From NCBI GenBank assembly GCA_036337765.1, contig JAYZDP010000090.1, positions 1-5,137 of the forward strand: a DNA stretch of 5,137 bases. The letters run 5' to 3'. Each line of letters starts with the position of its first letter. Positions within the stretch are counted from its first letter, which is position 1. The notes under the pieces are model-generated. The model was not told the origin of the DNA. It saw only the letters and a program-made list of their open reading frames with translations, and did not search any database. Both the position numbers and the translations under genes were made by a program. Below, piece after piece: positions 1-5,137 of this stretch. Origin of the DNA: JAYZDP01 sp036337765 (GTDB lineage: Bacteria; Acidobacteriota; Thermoanaerobaculia; Multivoradales; Multivoraceae).

Positions 1-480
1 GTCCATGTAGTCGGCCACCCGCAGCGGAAACCTCCACTGCATACCCTCGTCGAGAACGCCGACCATGGTGGCCGCCACCACGGCAACGACAAGAGCCGAA
101 GGCTCGCGCCACTTGCGAAAGAAGCGGTAGAAGAGAATCGCAACGAGACCATAAAAGACGAAGTGCAGGCGCTCTACAGCGTTCTCCTTGGCGCTCGAAC
201 GACTCCAGAAAAGCACCTGACCGACCATCAGCAGAATCCACACACTCAGAAAGGTGTAGCGAAGTCGGCGGCCTTGGCGGATGCCGGCGATCGCCAGAGC
301 CAGCGCCGCTCCGACCGCCAACCCGAAGGCAAGAGCGAGTGCGAAGGTGTAACCCGACTCCAGGTTCTCGGAGAGAAACCTGCGGATCCTGCCCAGGAAG
401 GGCGCCAGGCCGATGAGAATCAGTGAGAAGACGACTGCCGGCCACAGGGTCGTCTCCCTCGACCCCTTCACGCCGGCCAC
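1..480 (-). CDS. VanZ-like membrane protein, C-terminus cut off by window edge
   Basis: Translating the minus strand from GTG at 480 gives 160 open codons that run off the left edge. Four hydrophobic segments are visible, at about residues 12-30, 44-67, 76-92 and 105-121, and a fifth begins near 129. The last part carries the VanZ-like signature: E-R-L-H-F at 103-107 followed by Y110-G111, then D144-E145 with Q148, R154, and D157 and D160. VanZ-like proteins are integral membrane proteins. The founding member gives low-level teicoplanin resistance, but most relatives have unknown roles, so no resistance function should be assumed. An in-frame TAA lies five codons upstream of the GTG at 480; a second GTG at 471 is an alternative start. 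Neither has a clear Shine-Dalgarno sequence, but a promoter-like pair just upstream would give a very short leader. The gene is divergent from the propeller gene. Family assignment is fairly sure; the exact start is not. Confidence 0.82.
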   Translation of the reverse strand, partial: MAGVKGSRETTLWPAVVFSLILIGLAPFLGRIRRFLSENLESGYTFALALAFGLAVGAALALAIAGIRQGRRLRYTFLSVWILLMVGQVLFWSRSSAKENAVERLHFVFYGLVAILFYRFFRKWREPSALVVAVVAATMVGVLDEGMQWRFPLRVADYMD

Positions 481-494
481 GACGCCGTCATGAA

Positions 495-522
495 ATTATG
501 ACCCCCGGCGAGACGTTGTCGA
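495..522 (-). promoter_or_regulatory. Candidate sigma70-type promoter for the VanZ-like gene
   Basis: Read on the minus strand, TCGACA (522-517, one mismatch to TTGACA) is followed after 16 bases by CATAAT (500-495, one mismatch to TATAAT). Transcription would begin near 488, about 8 bases before the GTG at 480 or 17 before the GTG at 471. This fits the lack of a Shine-Dalgarno sequence there. The element lies inside the first codons of the divergent propeller gene. It was found by eye in GC-rich DNA, where an AT-rich hexamer is uncommon, but chance remains possible. Confidence 0.4.
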
Positions 523-1682
523 GATTGCCAGATAGGATCAGCACCCTGCGATCGTACTGCACCCTCCTTCTCTCGCTATTCGCCTTGTCGGCTGCCGTCG
601 CGTCGTCGGCTCCGGCGGGTGCTCAAGCGTCGGAGCTGCCGACCTCGAGACCGGTCGAGGAGATCCGCCTGCTGATGAAGGGAGTCGGCCGAGTGGCGTG
701 GTCAGCTCAGGGCGATCGACTGGCCTACGACAAGCTCGGTCCCGAGGGGCGCTACCACCTCTACACCGCCGACCCGAGAACGCTCATCGAGCACTGTCTG
801 ACCTGCGAGCCCTACGAGCTGAAGAGGAAGAACAGTCTGAACCCGACTTGGCACCCATCGGGCGACTTCCTTATTTTCCAGGTCCAGAGCAACCCCAAGA
901 AGCTGAAGCTGACACCAGTCGAGCTGGCCACGGCCGAGCGCGGTCTCTACAGCGAGCTGTATGCCATCCGCACGGACGGCAAGGACTTCTGGCAACTCAC
1001 TCGCGGAGCGGAAGACGGGGCTGCCATCATCGACCCGCACTTCTCTCACGAGGGGACCCGACTTCTCTGGGGTGAGCGGGTCCGCAGCCGGGTCGGTCGC
1101 TGGGGTACCTGGGAGATAAAGGTGGGGGAGGTTCGGACGCGCCGCGGCATTATGCGATTGAGCTCGGTCTCGAGCTACGAGCCGGGCCCGCAGAAGCTCT
1201 TCCTGGCCCCTTCGGCCTTCACGCCCGACGACAAGGGAGCCCTCTTTGCCGGCAACCGTGAGCCTGGCCAGAACGAGAACGGCATGGACATGTACCGCTT
1301 CCAGTTCGAGGGCGGACGCGTTGAGCGCCTCACCCACACTCGCCGCGCCTGGGACGAGCAAGCGCGCTACTCACCGAGAGGCGACAAGATCGTGTGGTCG
1401 GCGGCGGCCGAGATCCGGCTACGCCGATCCGACGAGACCGACGGCCTACCCCCTGAGCAGCTGCGAGACCTGTGGATCATGAACGAAGACGGCAGCGAGA
1501 AGGAGCGGCTGACCTATTTCAACCATCCCAGCTCCGCGGAGTCGATTGGCAACGCCATCGTAGACAACTTCACCTGGAACCCCGCCGGCGACGAGATCAT
1601 CGCCCACGTCATCTGGGGCTCGAGGGGGAGGATCGAGCAGGGGATCTATCTTGTGAAGTTGGCGGAGAGCTTTCGCAGGTAG
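498..1682 (+). CDS. Secreted TolB/PD40-type beta-propeller protein
   Basis: The product has 394 residues from ATG at 498. A Sec signal peptide is visible: Arg18 precedes a hydrophobic core at about 22-35, and A-G-A-Q-A ends at residue 44 as a likely signal peptidase I site, so export is expected. The mature part repeats the PD40/WD40-like pattern 'W/F-S/H/T/N-P-x-G-D-x-(hydrophobic)': VAWSAQGDRLAY (66-77), TWHPSGDFLIF (117-127), HFSHEGTRLLW (181-191), AFTPDDKGALF (240-250), RYSPRGDKIVW (290-300) and FTWNPAGDEII (358-368). Several blades end in the TolB-like 'DG...QLT' or 'DGSEKERLT' form. About six blades are therefore likely. Such domains usually bind proteins or ligands in the periplasm. 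This one lacks an obvious partner (no tol-pal genes nearby) or a peptidase domain. CLTC at 100-103 is a CxxC pair in an inter-blade loop. A GTG at 423 would add an Arg-rich tail and overlap the VanZ-like gene, so it was rejected; TTG at 516 or 525 would give a shorter signal peptide. No Shine-Dalgarno sequence is evident. Confidence 0.88.
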   Translation: MTPGETLSRLPDRISTLRSYCTLLLSLFALSAAVASSAPAGAQASELPTSRPVEEIRLLMKGVGRVAWSAQGDRLAYDKLGPEGRYHLYTADPRTLIEHCLTCEPYELKRKNSLNPTWHPSGDFLIFQVQSNPKKLKLTPVELATAERGLYSELYAIRTDGKDFWQLTRGAEDGAAIIDPHFSHEGTRLLWGERVRSRVGRWGTWEIKVGEVRTRRGIMRLSSVSSYEPGPQKLFLAPSAFTPDDKGALFAGNREPGQNENGMDMYRFQFEGGRVERLTHTRRAWDEQARYSPRGDKIVWSAAAEIRLRRSDETDGLPPEQLRDLWIMNEDGSEKERLTYFNHPSSAESIGNAIVDNFTWNPAGDEIIAHVIWGSRGRIEQGIYLVKLAESFRR

Positions 1683-1683
1683 C

Positions 1684-2193
1684 TCAGGCGCGCAGACTCC
1701 GCACGACGATCACCGCGCCGACCGCGACGATCGCCAACGAGCCCACCGGCCGCAAGCCCTCAAAGGACATCTGATTCAGAGTGAAGAGCAGGCCGACGGC
1801 GCCCACGGCAGTCGCACCTACTCCAGGAACGATGAGGCCCTTCTCGCGGCAGCGGCCGGCGAGCCAGGAGCCCAGGAAGGAGCAGCCGATGATGAGCGGG
1901 AAAACCGGCCACAGCTCCCCCATATCGTCCCAATCGAAAAAGTCGAGCGTAAAACAGAAGAAGAACAGTCCCAACAACACTCTGGAGACACCCGAGAACA
2001 CCAGGCTCGGGTCCTTCTTCTTACACGTGGCGAAGGCGAACAGCGAGAGCGCGCCGCTGAGCAAGGGAAAGGCGGGCCATAGAGCACCGAGACGCGGCAG
2101 GTCGAAGCCCAAACCGTCAAACAGGAACCAAGCCCCCAACAGGATGAGGACGGCGCCCCCGAACAGGGCGTTGCCATGCCTTCTTTTGGTCAT
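1684..2193 (-). CDS. LiaF-like membrane protein made of three repeated units
   Basis: This 169-residue, strongly hydrophobic protein starts at ATG 2193, with only a weak AGTAGG-like sequence upstream. It resembles the small two-helix membrane unit found at the N-terminus of LiaF/LiaI-type envelope-stress proteins (pattern G..L.LLG..FL.D.L...L...LWP.FPL..G). The unit occurs three times, beginning near residues 11, 66 and 122. LWPAFPLLSG (38-47) matches LWPVFPLIIG (94-103), and the third copy keeps only LRP (147-149). About six membrane helices are expected. There is no soluble C-terminal LiaF domain, so a LiaF-like regulatory role cannot be assumed. A short Lys-rich loop, CKKKD (57-61), separates copies one and two. 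The gene ends one base from the propeller gene's stop and is divergent from the four-helix protein gene. The repeat structure is read directly; the family link is from memory of the motif. Confidence 0.85.
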   Translation of the reverse strand: MTKRRHGNALFGGAVLILLGAWFLFDGLGFDLPRLGALWPAFPLLSGALSLFAFATCKKKDPSLVFSGVSRVLLGLFFFCFTLDFFDWDDMGELWPVFPLIIGCSFLGSWLAGRCREKGLIVPGVGATAVGAVGLLFTLNQMSFEGLRPVGSLAIVAVGAVIVVRSLRA

Positions 2194-2208
2194 GAGAGCC
2201 TACTGATC

Positions 2209-2248
2209 TTGACACACCCGCCCGGCGCTGCCACCGACTCGAGCGAGT
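2209..2248 (+). promoter_or_regulatory. Weak promoter and operator candidates in the divergent intergenic region
   Basis: The 83-bp gap between the two divergent membrane-protein genes must hold at least one promoter. A perfect TTGACA hexamer lies at 2209-2214 on the plus strand, but no convincing -10 hexamer follows at 16-18 bases. A short inverted repeat, ACTCG-AG-CGAGT (2237-2248), lies between it and the downstream start and could be an operator. Neither element is strong on its own. Confidence 0.22.
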
Positions 2249-2262
2249 GTTAGTCTCCCGCC

Positions 2263-2269
2263 GAGGAGA
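2263..2269 (+). promoter_or_regulatory. Shine-Dalgarno sequence that fixes the start at 2277
   Basis: GAGGAGA is followed by seven bases and then ATG at 2277. This is a near-ideal ribosome binding site. It decides against the in-frame GTG at 2247, which lies upstream of it and has no such site. Confidence 0.85.
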
Positions 2270-2276
2270 AACGAAC

Positions 2277-2648
2277 ATGTCGCTCGCGTTTTACAAGGTC
2301 ATCCACCTCTTCGGCATCACACTCCTGTTCACCGGAGTCGGCGGCCTCTGCATCCTGTCTATCGCCGGCAGCGACTCGCCGAAAGCGCGGCGGTTGTCCT
2401 CGATCCTCCATGGGCTCGCACTGGTGATCGTCCTGGTCACGGGCTTCGGTCTCCTGGCGAAGCTCGGCCTGGGGGCCGCGATCCCTCTCTGGCTGTGGCT
2501 CAAGATCGCCATCTGGATGGTCCTCGGCGCAGCGATCGTGGTTATCAAGAGAGCGCCGCGCTACGCCAGCGCTCTCCTCTTTGCCCTACCTGCGTTGGGG
2601 GCGATCGCGGGGTATCTGGCGATCTACAAGCTGGGAAGCGGCGGCTAG
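2277..2648 (+). CDS. Small four-helix membrane protein of unknown function
   Basis: The 123-residue product begins at ATG 2277 behind a strong Shine-Dalgarno sequence. It has four predicted membrane helices, at about residues 9-29, 42-62, 70-91 and 97-117, with basic loops (KARR at 36-39, KRAPR at 91-95). Polar or aromatic residues within or next to the helices include H10, H45, K76 and W80. The HGL...TGFGLL stretch (45-60) is the kind of pattern seen in small four-helix families of the SirB/CopD/DUF type, where intramembrane histidines sometimes bind haem or metal. That comparison is only a resemblance and I do not recognise a named family. The N-terminus starts with a helix and has no cleavable signal peptide. 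It is divergent from the LiaF-like gene and convergent with the UbiD-family gene, so it is probably monocistronic. A double palindrome just after its stop could end its transcript. Confidence 0.8.
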   Translation: MSLAFYKVIHLFGITLLFTGVGGLCILSIAGSDSPKARRLSSILHGLALVIVLVTGFGLLAKLGLGAAIPLWLWLKIAIWMVLGAAIVVIKRAPRYASALLFALPALGAIAGYLAIYKLGSGG

Positions 2649-2654
2649 GAGGCA

Positions 2655-2724
2655 CGCCCCCAGAGGCGGGGGGCGCTACAGGTGAAGTGGAGGCCTTTGT
2701 ACCGCCCCCCGTCTCTGGGGGGCG
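2655..2724. repeat. Inverted pair of GC-rich palindromic units (REP/BIME-like or bidirectional terminator)
   Basis: Two hairpins stand side by side. The left has a 7-bp stem, CGCCCCC (2655-2661) with GGGGGCG (2669-2675). The right has a perfect 8-bp stem, CGCCCCCC (2703-2710) with GGGGGGCG (2717-2724), around a 6-base loop. The two units are also copies of each other in inverted orientation: the left loop starts AGAG, the reverse complement of the right loop is AGAGAC, and the match continues outward into TACA (2677-2680 against 2698-2701 on the opposite strand). They are therefore related ~27-bp units, not two unrelated terminators. The 17-18 bases between them contain the palindrome AGGCCT (2691-2696). 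The pair fills most of the gap between two convergent genes. No U-tract follows either stem, so classical intrinsic termination is not clear. A very small MITE is possible, but I see no target-site duplication. Confidence 0.8.
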
Positions 2725-2742
2725 AGATTGGAGAAGTGCGAA

Positions 2743-4551
2743 TCAGCTCAGATGTCCCTGGTCGGAATCGCCCATTTCGACGCCAGACGGAAAGTACTCC
2801 CGCCAACGCTCGGTCACCCGATCGGCGATCTCCGGGCTGCAGAAGAGCTCGTCGGGAAAGCCGGGCTTCAGCCTGGCATCGATCACCACCGGAGACTCGA
2901 AGGCCACCTGGTTGCGCACCAGACGACGCTCCCGCGCGCTGATGTCGGCCGCCGGCTCGAAGCGCGTGAAGGTCGTCCAGAGAAAGTTCGTAGGGCTGCG
3001 TACGGCCCGCTCAGCCTCGTCGGACAGCACGAGTAGCGGCCAGTCGCGAAACGCGGGATGAGAAGCGACGCGCTCCCCGAGCTCTGGCTCCTCTTCCCGC
3101 CTCGGACCCTCGACAACAAGACAGCCCGGACAGAACATCTCGACCCTGCGAATCCCGACCGGCAGTTCGGGTAGTGACAGCTCCGCCGGGAGGTCGCGCA
3201 CGGGGTCACCGAGCCCGAGCCACACCCCCTTCGAACCCCGGTTGACGGCCGGACCGGTGTAGTCGAGCGTGTCCATCGACGAGTTGCCCAGGATGTAGAG
3301 ATCCGTTCGCGAGTCCGTGCGTCGCAGAACGTGCTGCAGCGTCTTCGAGAAATCTCGCAGATCCGTCGCCTGATCCGTTACCAGCAGAAACTTGGTGAGC
3401 GACAACTGTCCTTCCCCGAGAATGCGAAGCGCACTCCCGAGAGCTTCTCGTGCATAGCGTTGCCTGACGATGGCGGCAGCCAGCGAGTGGTAGCCGGTCT
3501 CGCCGTACGACCAGATGGCCTCGACAGTAGGCATCACGAGCGGAAACAGCGGTGACAGAAGATCCTGCAACAGATCGCCGATGTAGACGTCCTCCTGTCT
3601 CGGTTTGCCCACCACCGTCGCCGGCACGATCGGATCGTGGCGTCGGGCGATCGCGTCGACCCGGAACACTGGATAGTCATGCTTGAGGGAGTAGTAGCCG
3701 TAGTGATCGCCGAAAGGACCCTCCGGTCGCCTCACATCGGGCTCAACCGATCCCACGAGTGCCATCTCAGCATCGGCAACCAGACGGTGTCTGCCGGGGC
3801 CCTCCGCCATGCGGAGACGGCCGCCTGCGATGAGCGACGCCAGCATGAGCTCGGGCACATTCTCGGGAAAGGGAGCGATCGCCGCGAGGATCAGGGCTGG
3901 TGGACCACCCAGGAGGACTGTCACCGGCAACGCCTCACCCCGCGACTCAGCTACGGCGTAGTGAAAGCCACCGCCCTTGCCGATCTGCCAGTGCATACCG
4001 GTCGAGGCAGTGTCGTAGATCTGCATCCGGTACATGCCGAGGTTGGAGCCTCCCGTCTCGGGATGCTCGGTGTAGACCAGGGGCAATGTCAGAAACGAGC
4101 CATCGTCTTCGGGCCACGTCCGCAGCGCCGGCAGACGGCGGAGGTCCACATGCTCTTCGACGACTTCAAGGACCGGCGCCCTCGACACCGTCCGAGCGCC
4201 GACGCGAAGCAGTTCGCGCGCCAGATCTCGCGCCTCCCAGAGCTTCGCCGGCGTCGGCGGCATCACCGTCTCGACCACCTCGACGAGGCGCTTGATGAGC
4301 CGCAGCGGACGCTCCCCGAAAGCGATCTCTGCCCGGCGCGCTGTCCCGAACAGATTCGTCGCCAGCGAGTAAGCCGCACCATCAACCCGACGAAACAACA
4401 GCGCCGGTCCGCCCGCCGCGATCACCCGTCGGTGGATCTCGGCCACCTCGAGATCGCCTGCCACCGGGACCGTGACCTCCGTGAGGTCGTCGTCCGATCG
4501 CAGGCGATCGAGAAAGCTCCGAAGATCCGGAAAGCCGCGATCGCTTGTCAC
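2743..4551 (-). CDS. UbiD-family prenylated-FMN-dependent decarboxylase, long form
   Basis: The 602-residue product starts at GTG 4551, and its N-terminus (F-P-D-L-R-S-F-L-D at 7-15) matches the usual UbiD beginning. UbiD enzymes reversibly (de)carboxylate aromatic or alpha,beta-unsaturated acids using prenylated FMN made by UbiX; no ubiX is in this window. The cofactor-binding block is SNLGMYRMQIYD (169-180) followed by TGMHWQIGKGGG (184-195). The catalytic block is PEGPFGDHYGYYS (276-288). Together they supply R175, E277 and D282, the Arg-Glu-Asp set with the five-residue Glu-Asp spacing seen in the family, so the enzyme looks active. VVGKPRQEDVYIGD (313-326) is another conserved stretch. 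About 130 residues follow the core, including CPGC (474-477), NFLWTTFTRFEPAADI (522-537) and VVIDARLKPG (555-564). As I recall, such tails occur in ~600-residue UbiD proteins often annotated as menaquinone decarboxylases. E. coli UbiD is about 497 residues. The substrate cannot be named. No good Shine-Dalgarno sequence precedes the GTG; it may be coupled to the small ORF upstream. Confidence 0.93.
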   Translation of the reverse strand: MTSDRGFPDLRSFLDRLRSDDDLTEVTVPVAGDLEVAEIHRRVIAAGGPALLFRRVDGAAYSLATNLFGTARRAEIAFGERPLRLIKRLVEVVETVMPPTPAKLWEARDLARELLRVGARTVSRAPVLEVVEEHVDLRRLPALRTWPEDDGSFLTLPLVYTEHPETGGSNLGMYRMQIYDTASTGMHWQIGKGGGFHYAVAESRGEALPVTVLLGGPPALILAAIAPFPENVPELMLASLIAGGRLRMAEGPGRHRLVADAEMALVGSVEPDVRRPEGPFGDHYGYYSLKHDYPVFRVDAIARRHDPIVPATVVGKPRQEDVYIGDLLQDLLSPLFPLVMPTVEAIWSYGETGYHSLAAAIVRQRYAREALGSALRILGEGQLSLTKFLLVTDQATDLRDFSKTLQHVLRRTDSRTDLYILGNSSMDTLDYTGPAVNRGSKGVWLGLGDPVRDLPAELSLPELPVGIRRVEMFCPGCLVVEGPRREEEPELGERVASHPAFRDWPLLVLSDEAERAVRSPTNFLWTTFTRFEPAADISARERRLVRNQVAFESPVVIDARLKPGFPDELFCSPEIADRVTERWREYFPSGVEMGDSDQGHLS

Positions 4552-4558
4552 ACAGCGA

Positions 4559-4678
4559 TCATATTGGAGAGGACCCCGCCTTGACGAGAACCATCAGAAT
4601 CGCATCGGTGTCCTCCTCGACGAGGAGCTCACTCGGAGCCGCGAACACCTGTGCTTGGCTCAAACGTACCGCCTCCAC
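4559..4678 (-). CDS. Possible 39-residue small protein upstream of the UbiD-family gene
   Basis: On the minus strand, GTG at 4678 is preceded by GGGAG (4688-4684) at a five-base spacing, a good ribosome binding site. It opens a 39-codon frame ending in TGA at 4561-4559, seven bases before the UbiD GTG start. The product begins M-E-A-V-R-L-S-Q-A-Q and includes an acidic stretch (V-E-E-D-T-D, 20-25) followed by a hydrophobic run (A-I-L-M-V-L-V, 26-32). About two thirds of its codons end in G or C, as expected for real coding sequence here, but at this length that is weak evidence. TTG at 4663, behind GGAGG, is another possible start. I recognise no family. It may be a leader peptide coupled to the decarboxylase, a real small protein, a remnant, or chance. 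Confidence 0.38.
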   Translation of the reverse strand: MEAVRLSQAQVFAAPSELLVEEDTDAILMVLVKAGSSPI

Positions 4679-4746
4679 ATCATCTCCCAACGGAGGAAAC
4701 CGCCATCACACGAAGATGAAACGCACGGCACGGGTAGAAGTTCCCC

Positions 4747-4764
4747 AAAAGCCGGCGGCCAGCC
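4747..4764 (-). terminator. Weak intrinsic terminator candidate after the HMG-CoA-synthase-type gene
   Basis: Read on the minus strand, about 20 bases after the stop codon, GCTGG-CCG-CCGGC can fold into a five-pair stem (one U-G wobble), followed by TTTT. The stem is short and the U-tract has only four bases, so it would be a poor terminator. If it is inactive, the upstream gene could be cotranscribed with the small ORF and the UbiD-family gene. Confidence 0.22.
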
Positions 4765-4781
4765 AAGAGACCGCGCGTCGG

Positions 4782-5137
4782 CTAGGCCGGAGCCGTTCGC
4801 AGCGCGCTGTATGACTGCGCGTTGAGCATGCCGCGGGCCCTGATGTCGCGCTCGACGTCCTCGGCCCAAGCACCGACCTTAGCCTTCGGTCCAGCGATCA
4901 AAGACAAGAGCTCCGCACCGAAGCCGGAGCCGTAGGAAAAGGCCGTGATGCGCTCGCCATCGTCGAGGCCCTTGAGGGCGTTGGCAACGGAAATCCAAAG
5001 GCTGGCGGTGTAGGCGTTGCCGGAGAGCTTGTTCCACATCATCGTAGGGGCGACCTTCTCCTCGAAGAGGTCGAGGATGCGCTCCGGGGTCAGACCGAAA
5101 ACCTCGCCCATACGCAGGACGGCTTTGCGGACCATCT
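4782..5137 (-). CDS. HMG-CoA-synthase-family enzyme, C-terminal part only
   Basis: The frame is open from the right edge to TAG at 4784-4782, giving about 118 C-terminal residues; the N-terminal part, with the catalytic Glu and Cys, lies outside. The segment reads like the end of HMG-CoA synthases of the MvaS/eukaryotic and PksG type. MVRKA, at the edge, is what follows the conserved His loop of the family. Next come S-G-N-A-Y-T-A-S-L (38-46 from the first visible Met), the Asn-containing substrate loop, and then FSYGSGFGAE (66-75), the glycine-rich active-site loop. A typical tail follows, with a Tyr-x-x-Leu near the end. The family condenses acetyl-CoA with acetoacetyl-CoA in the mevalonate pathway, or performs beta-branching in polyketide synthesis; the fragment does not separate these. 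Its first visible ATG (5135) is internal, not the true start. The gene lies on the same strand as the small ORF and the UbiD-family gene. Confidence 0.85.
   Translation of the reverse strand, partial: MVRKAVLRMGEVFGLTPERILDLFEEKVAPTMMWNKLSGNAYTASLWISVANALKGLDDGERITAFSYGSGFGAELLSLIAGPKAKVGAWAEDVERDIRARGMLNAQSYSALRTAPA

Noticed and set aside
163..426. 87-codon plus-strand frame at the left edge
   Set aside because: It is antisense to the VanZ-like gene, which has membrane helices and conserved motifs. The plus-strand product is polar low-complexity sequence.
423..497. Upstream GTG start for the propeller gene
   Set aside because: It would overlap the VanZ-like gene by 58 bases and put an Arg-rich, low-complexity tail before a well-formed signal peptide.
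795..809. c-type haem-binding site in the propeller protein
   Set aside because: The motif reads H-C-L-T-C-E, and the haem signature needs a His immediately after the second Cys.
702..1361. 219-codon minus-strand frame inside the propeller gene
   Set aside because: It is antisense to a protein with clear repeated PD40 motifs, and its own product shows no domain pattern.
2655..2724. CRISPR repeat pair
   Set aside because: There are only two units, in inverted rather than direct orientation, separated by less than 20 bases. No cas gene is present in the window.
3637..4584. 315-codon plus-strand frame opposite the UbiD-family gene
   Set aside because: It is the antisense shadow of a clearly conserved enzyme. 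Its product is rich in Arg, His and Pro with no recognisable motif, as expected from opposite-strand reading of GC-rich coding DNA.
4613..4627. Perfect palindrome CTCCTCG-A-CGAGGAG
   Set aside because: If the small ORF is real, it is explained by its Leu-Leu-Val-Glu-Glu codons. No U-tract follows and no second copy was seen, so I do not call it a regulatory site.
4660..4869. 69-codon minus-strand frame spanning the end of the HMG-CoA-synthase-type gene
   Set aside because: It overlaps conserved coding sequence in another frame, and its product is Arg/Gly/Trp-rich with no motif.

Overview
This is a GC-rich, densely packed bacterial window with six protein genes, two of them cut by the window edges, plus one possible small ORF. 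I see no rRNA, tRNA, transposase, phage gene or CRISPR array. The gene types suggest a GC-rich environmental bacterium, with Acidobacteriota as one candidate: a secreted PD40/TolB-type propeller with a CxxC motif, a ~600-residue UbiD-family decarboxylase, a LiaF-like membrane protein and an HMG-CoA-synthase-type enzyme. This assignment is inference; no phylogenetic marker is present.

Layout, left to right. Positions 1-480 (minus) hold the N-terminal 160 residues of a VanZ-like membrane protein. It is head-to-head with a secreted beta-propeller protein (498-1682, plus), with only 17 bases between the two start codons. The propeller gene meets a LiaF-like membrane protein (1684-2193, minus) tail-to-tail, one base apart. 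That protein is built from three copies of one membrane unit. An 83-bp divergent intergenic region separates it from a small four-helix membrane protein (2277-2648, plus) with a textbook Shine-Dalgarno sequence.

A compact 70-bp pair of GC-rich palindromes (2655-2724) fills most of the gap before the convergent UbiD-family decarboxylase (2743-4551, minus). The decarboxylase has its R-E-D catalytic residues and a long C-terminal extension. Just upstream of it on the same strand is a possible 39-codon ORF (4559-4678). Next comes the C-terminal part of an HMG-CoA-synthase-family enzyme (4782-5137, minus), which runs out of the window.

Functional reading. The left half carries cell-envelope genes of undefined role that alternate in strand, so they are unlikely to form one operon. 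The right half could be a co-directional unit, HMG-CoA synthase then small ORF then UbiD. That order recalls the archaeal-type mevalonate route, which uses a UbiD-family decarboxylase. The long UbiD form equally resembles enzymes annotated as menaquinone decarboxylases, so its substrate is open. Most of the window looks ordinary. The palindromic pair, the triplicated membrane protein and the HMGCS-UbiD neighbourhood deserve a second look.
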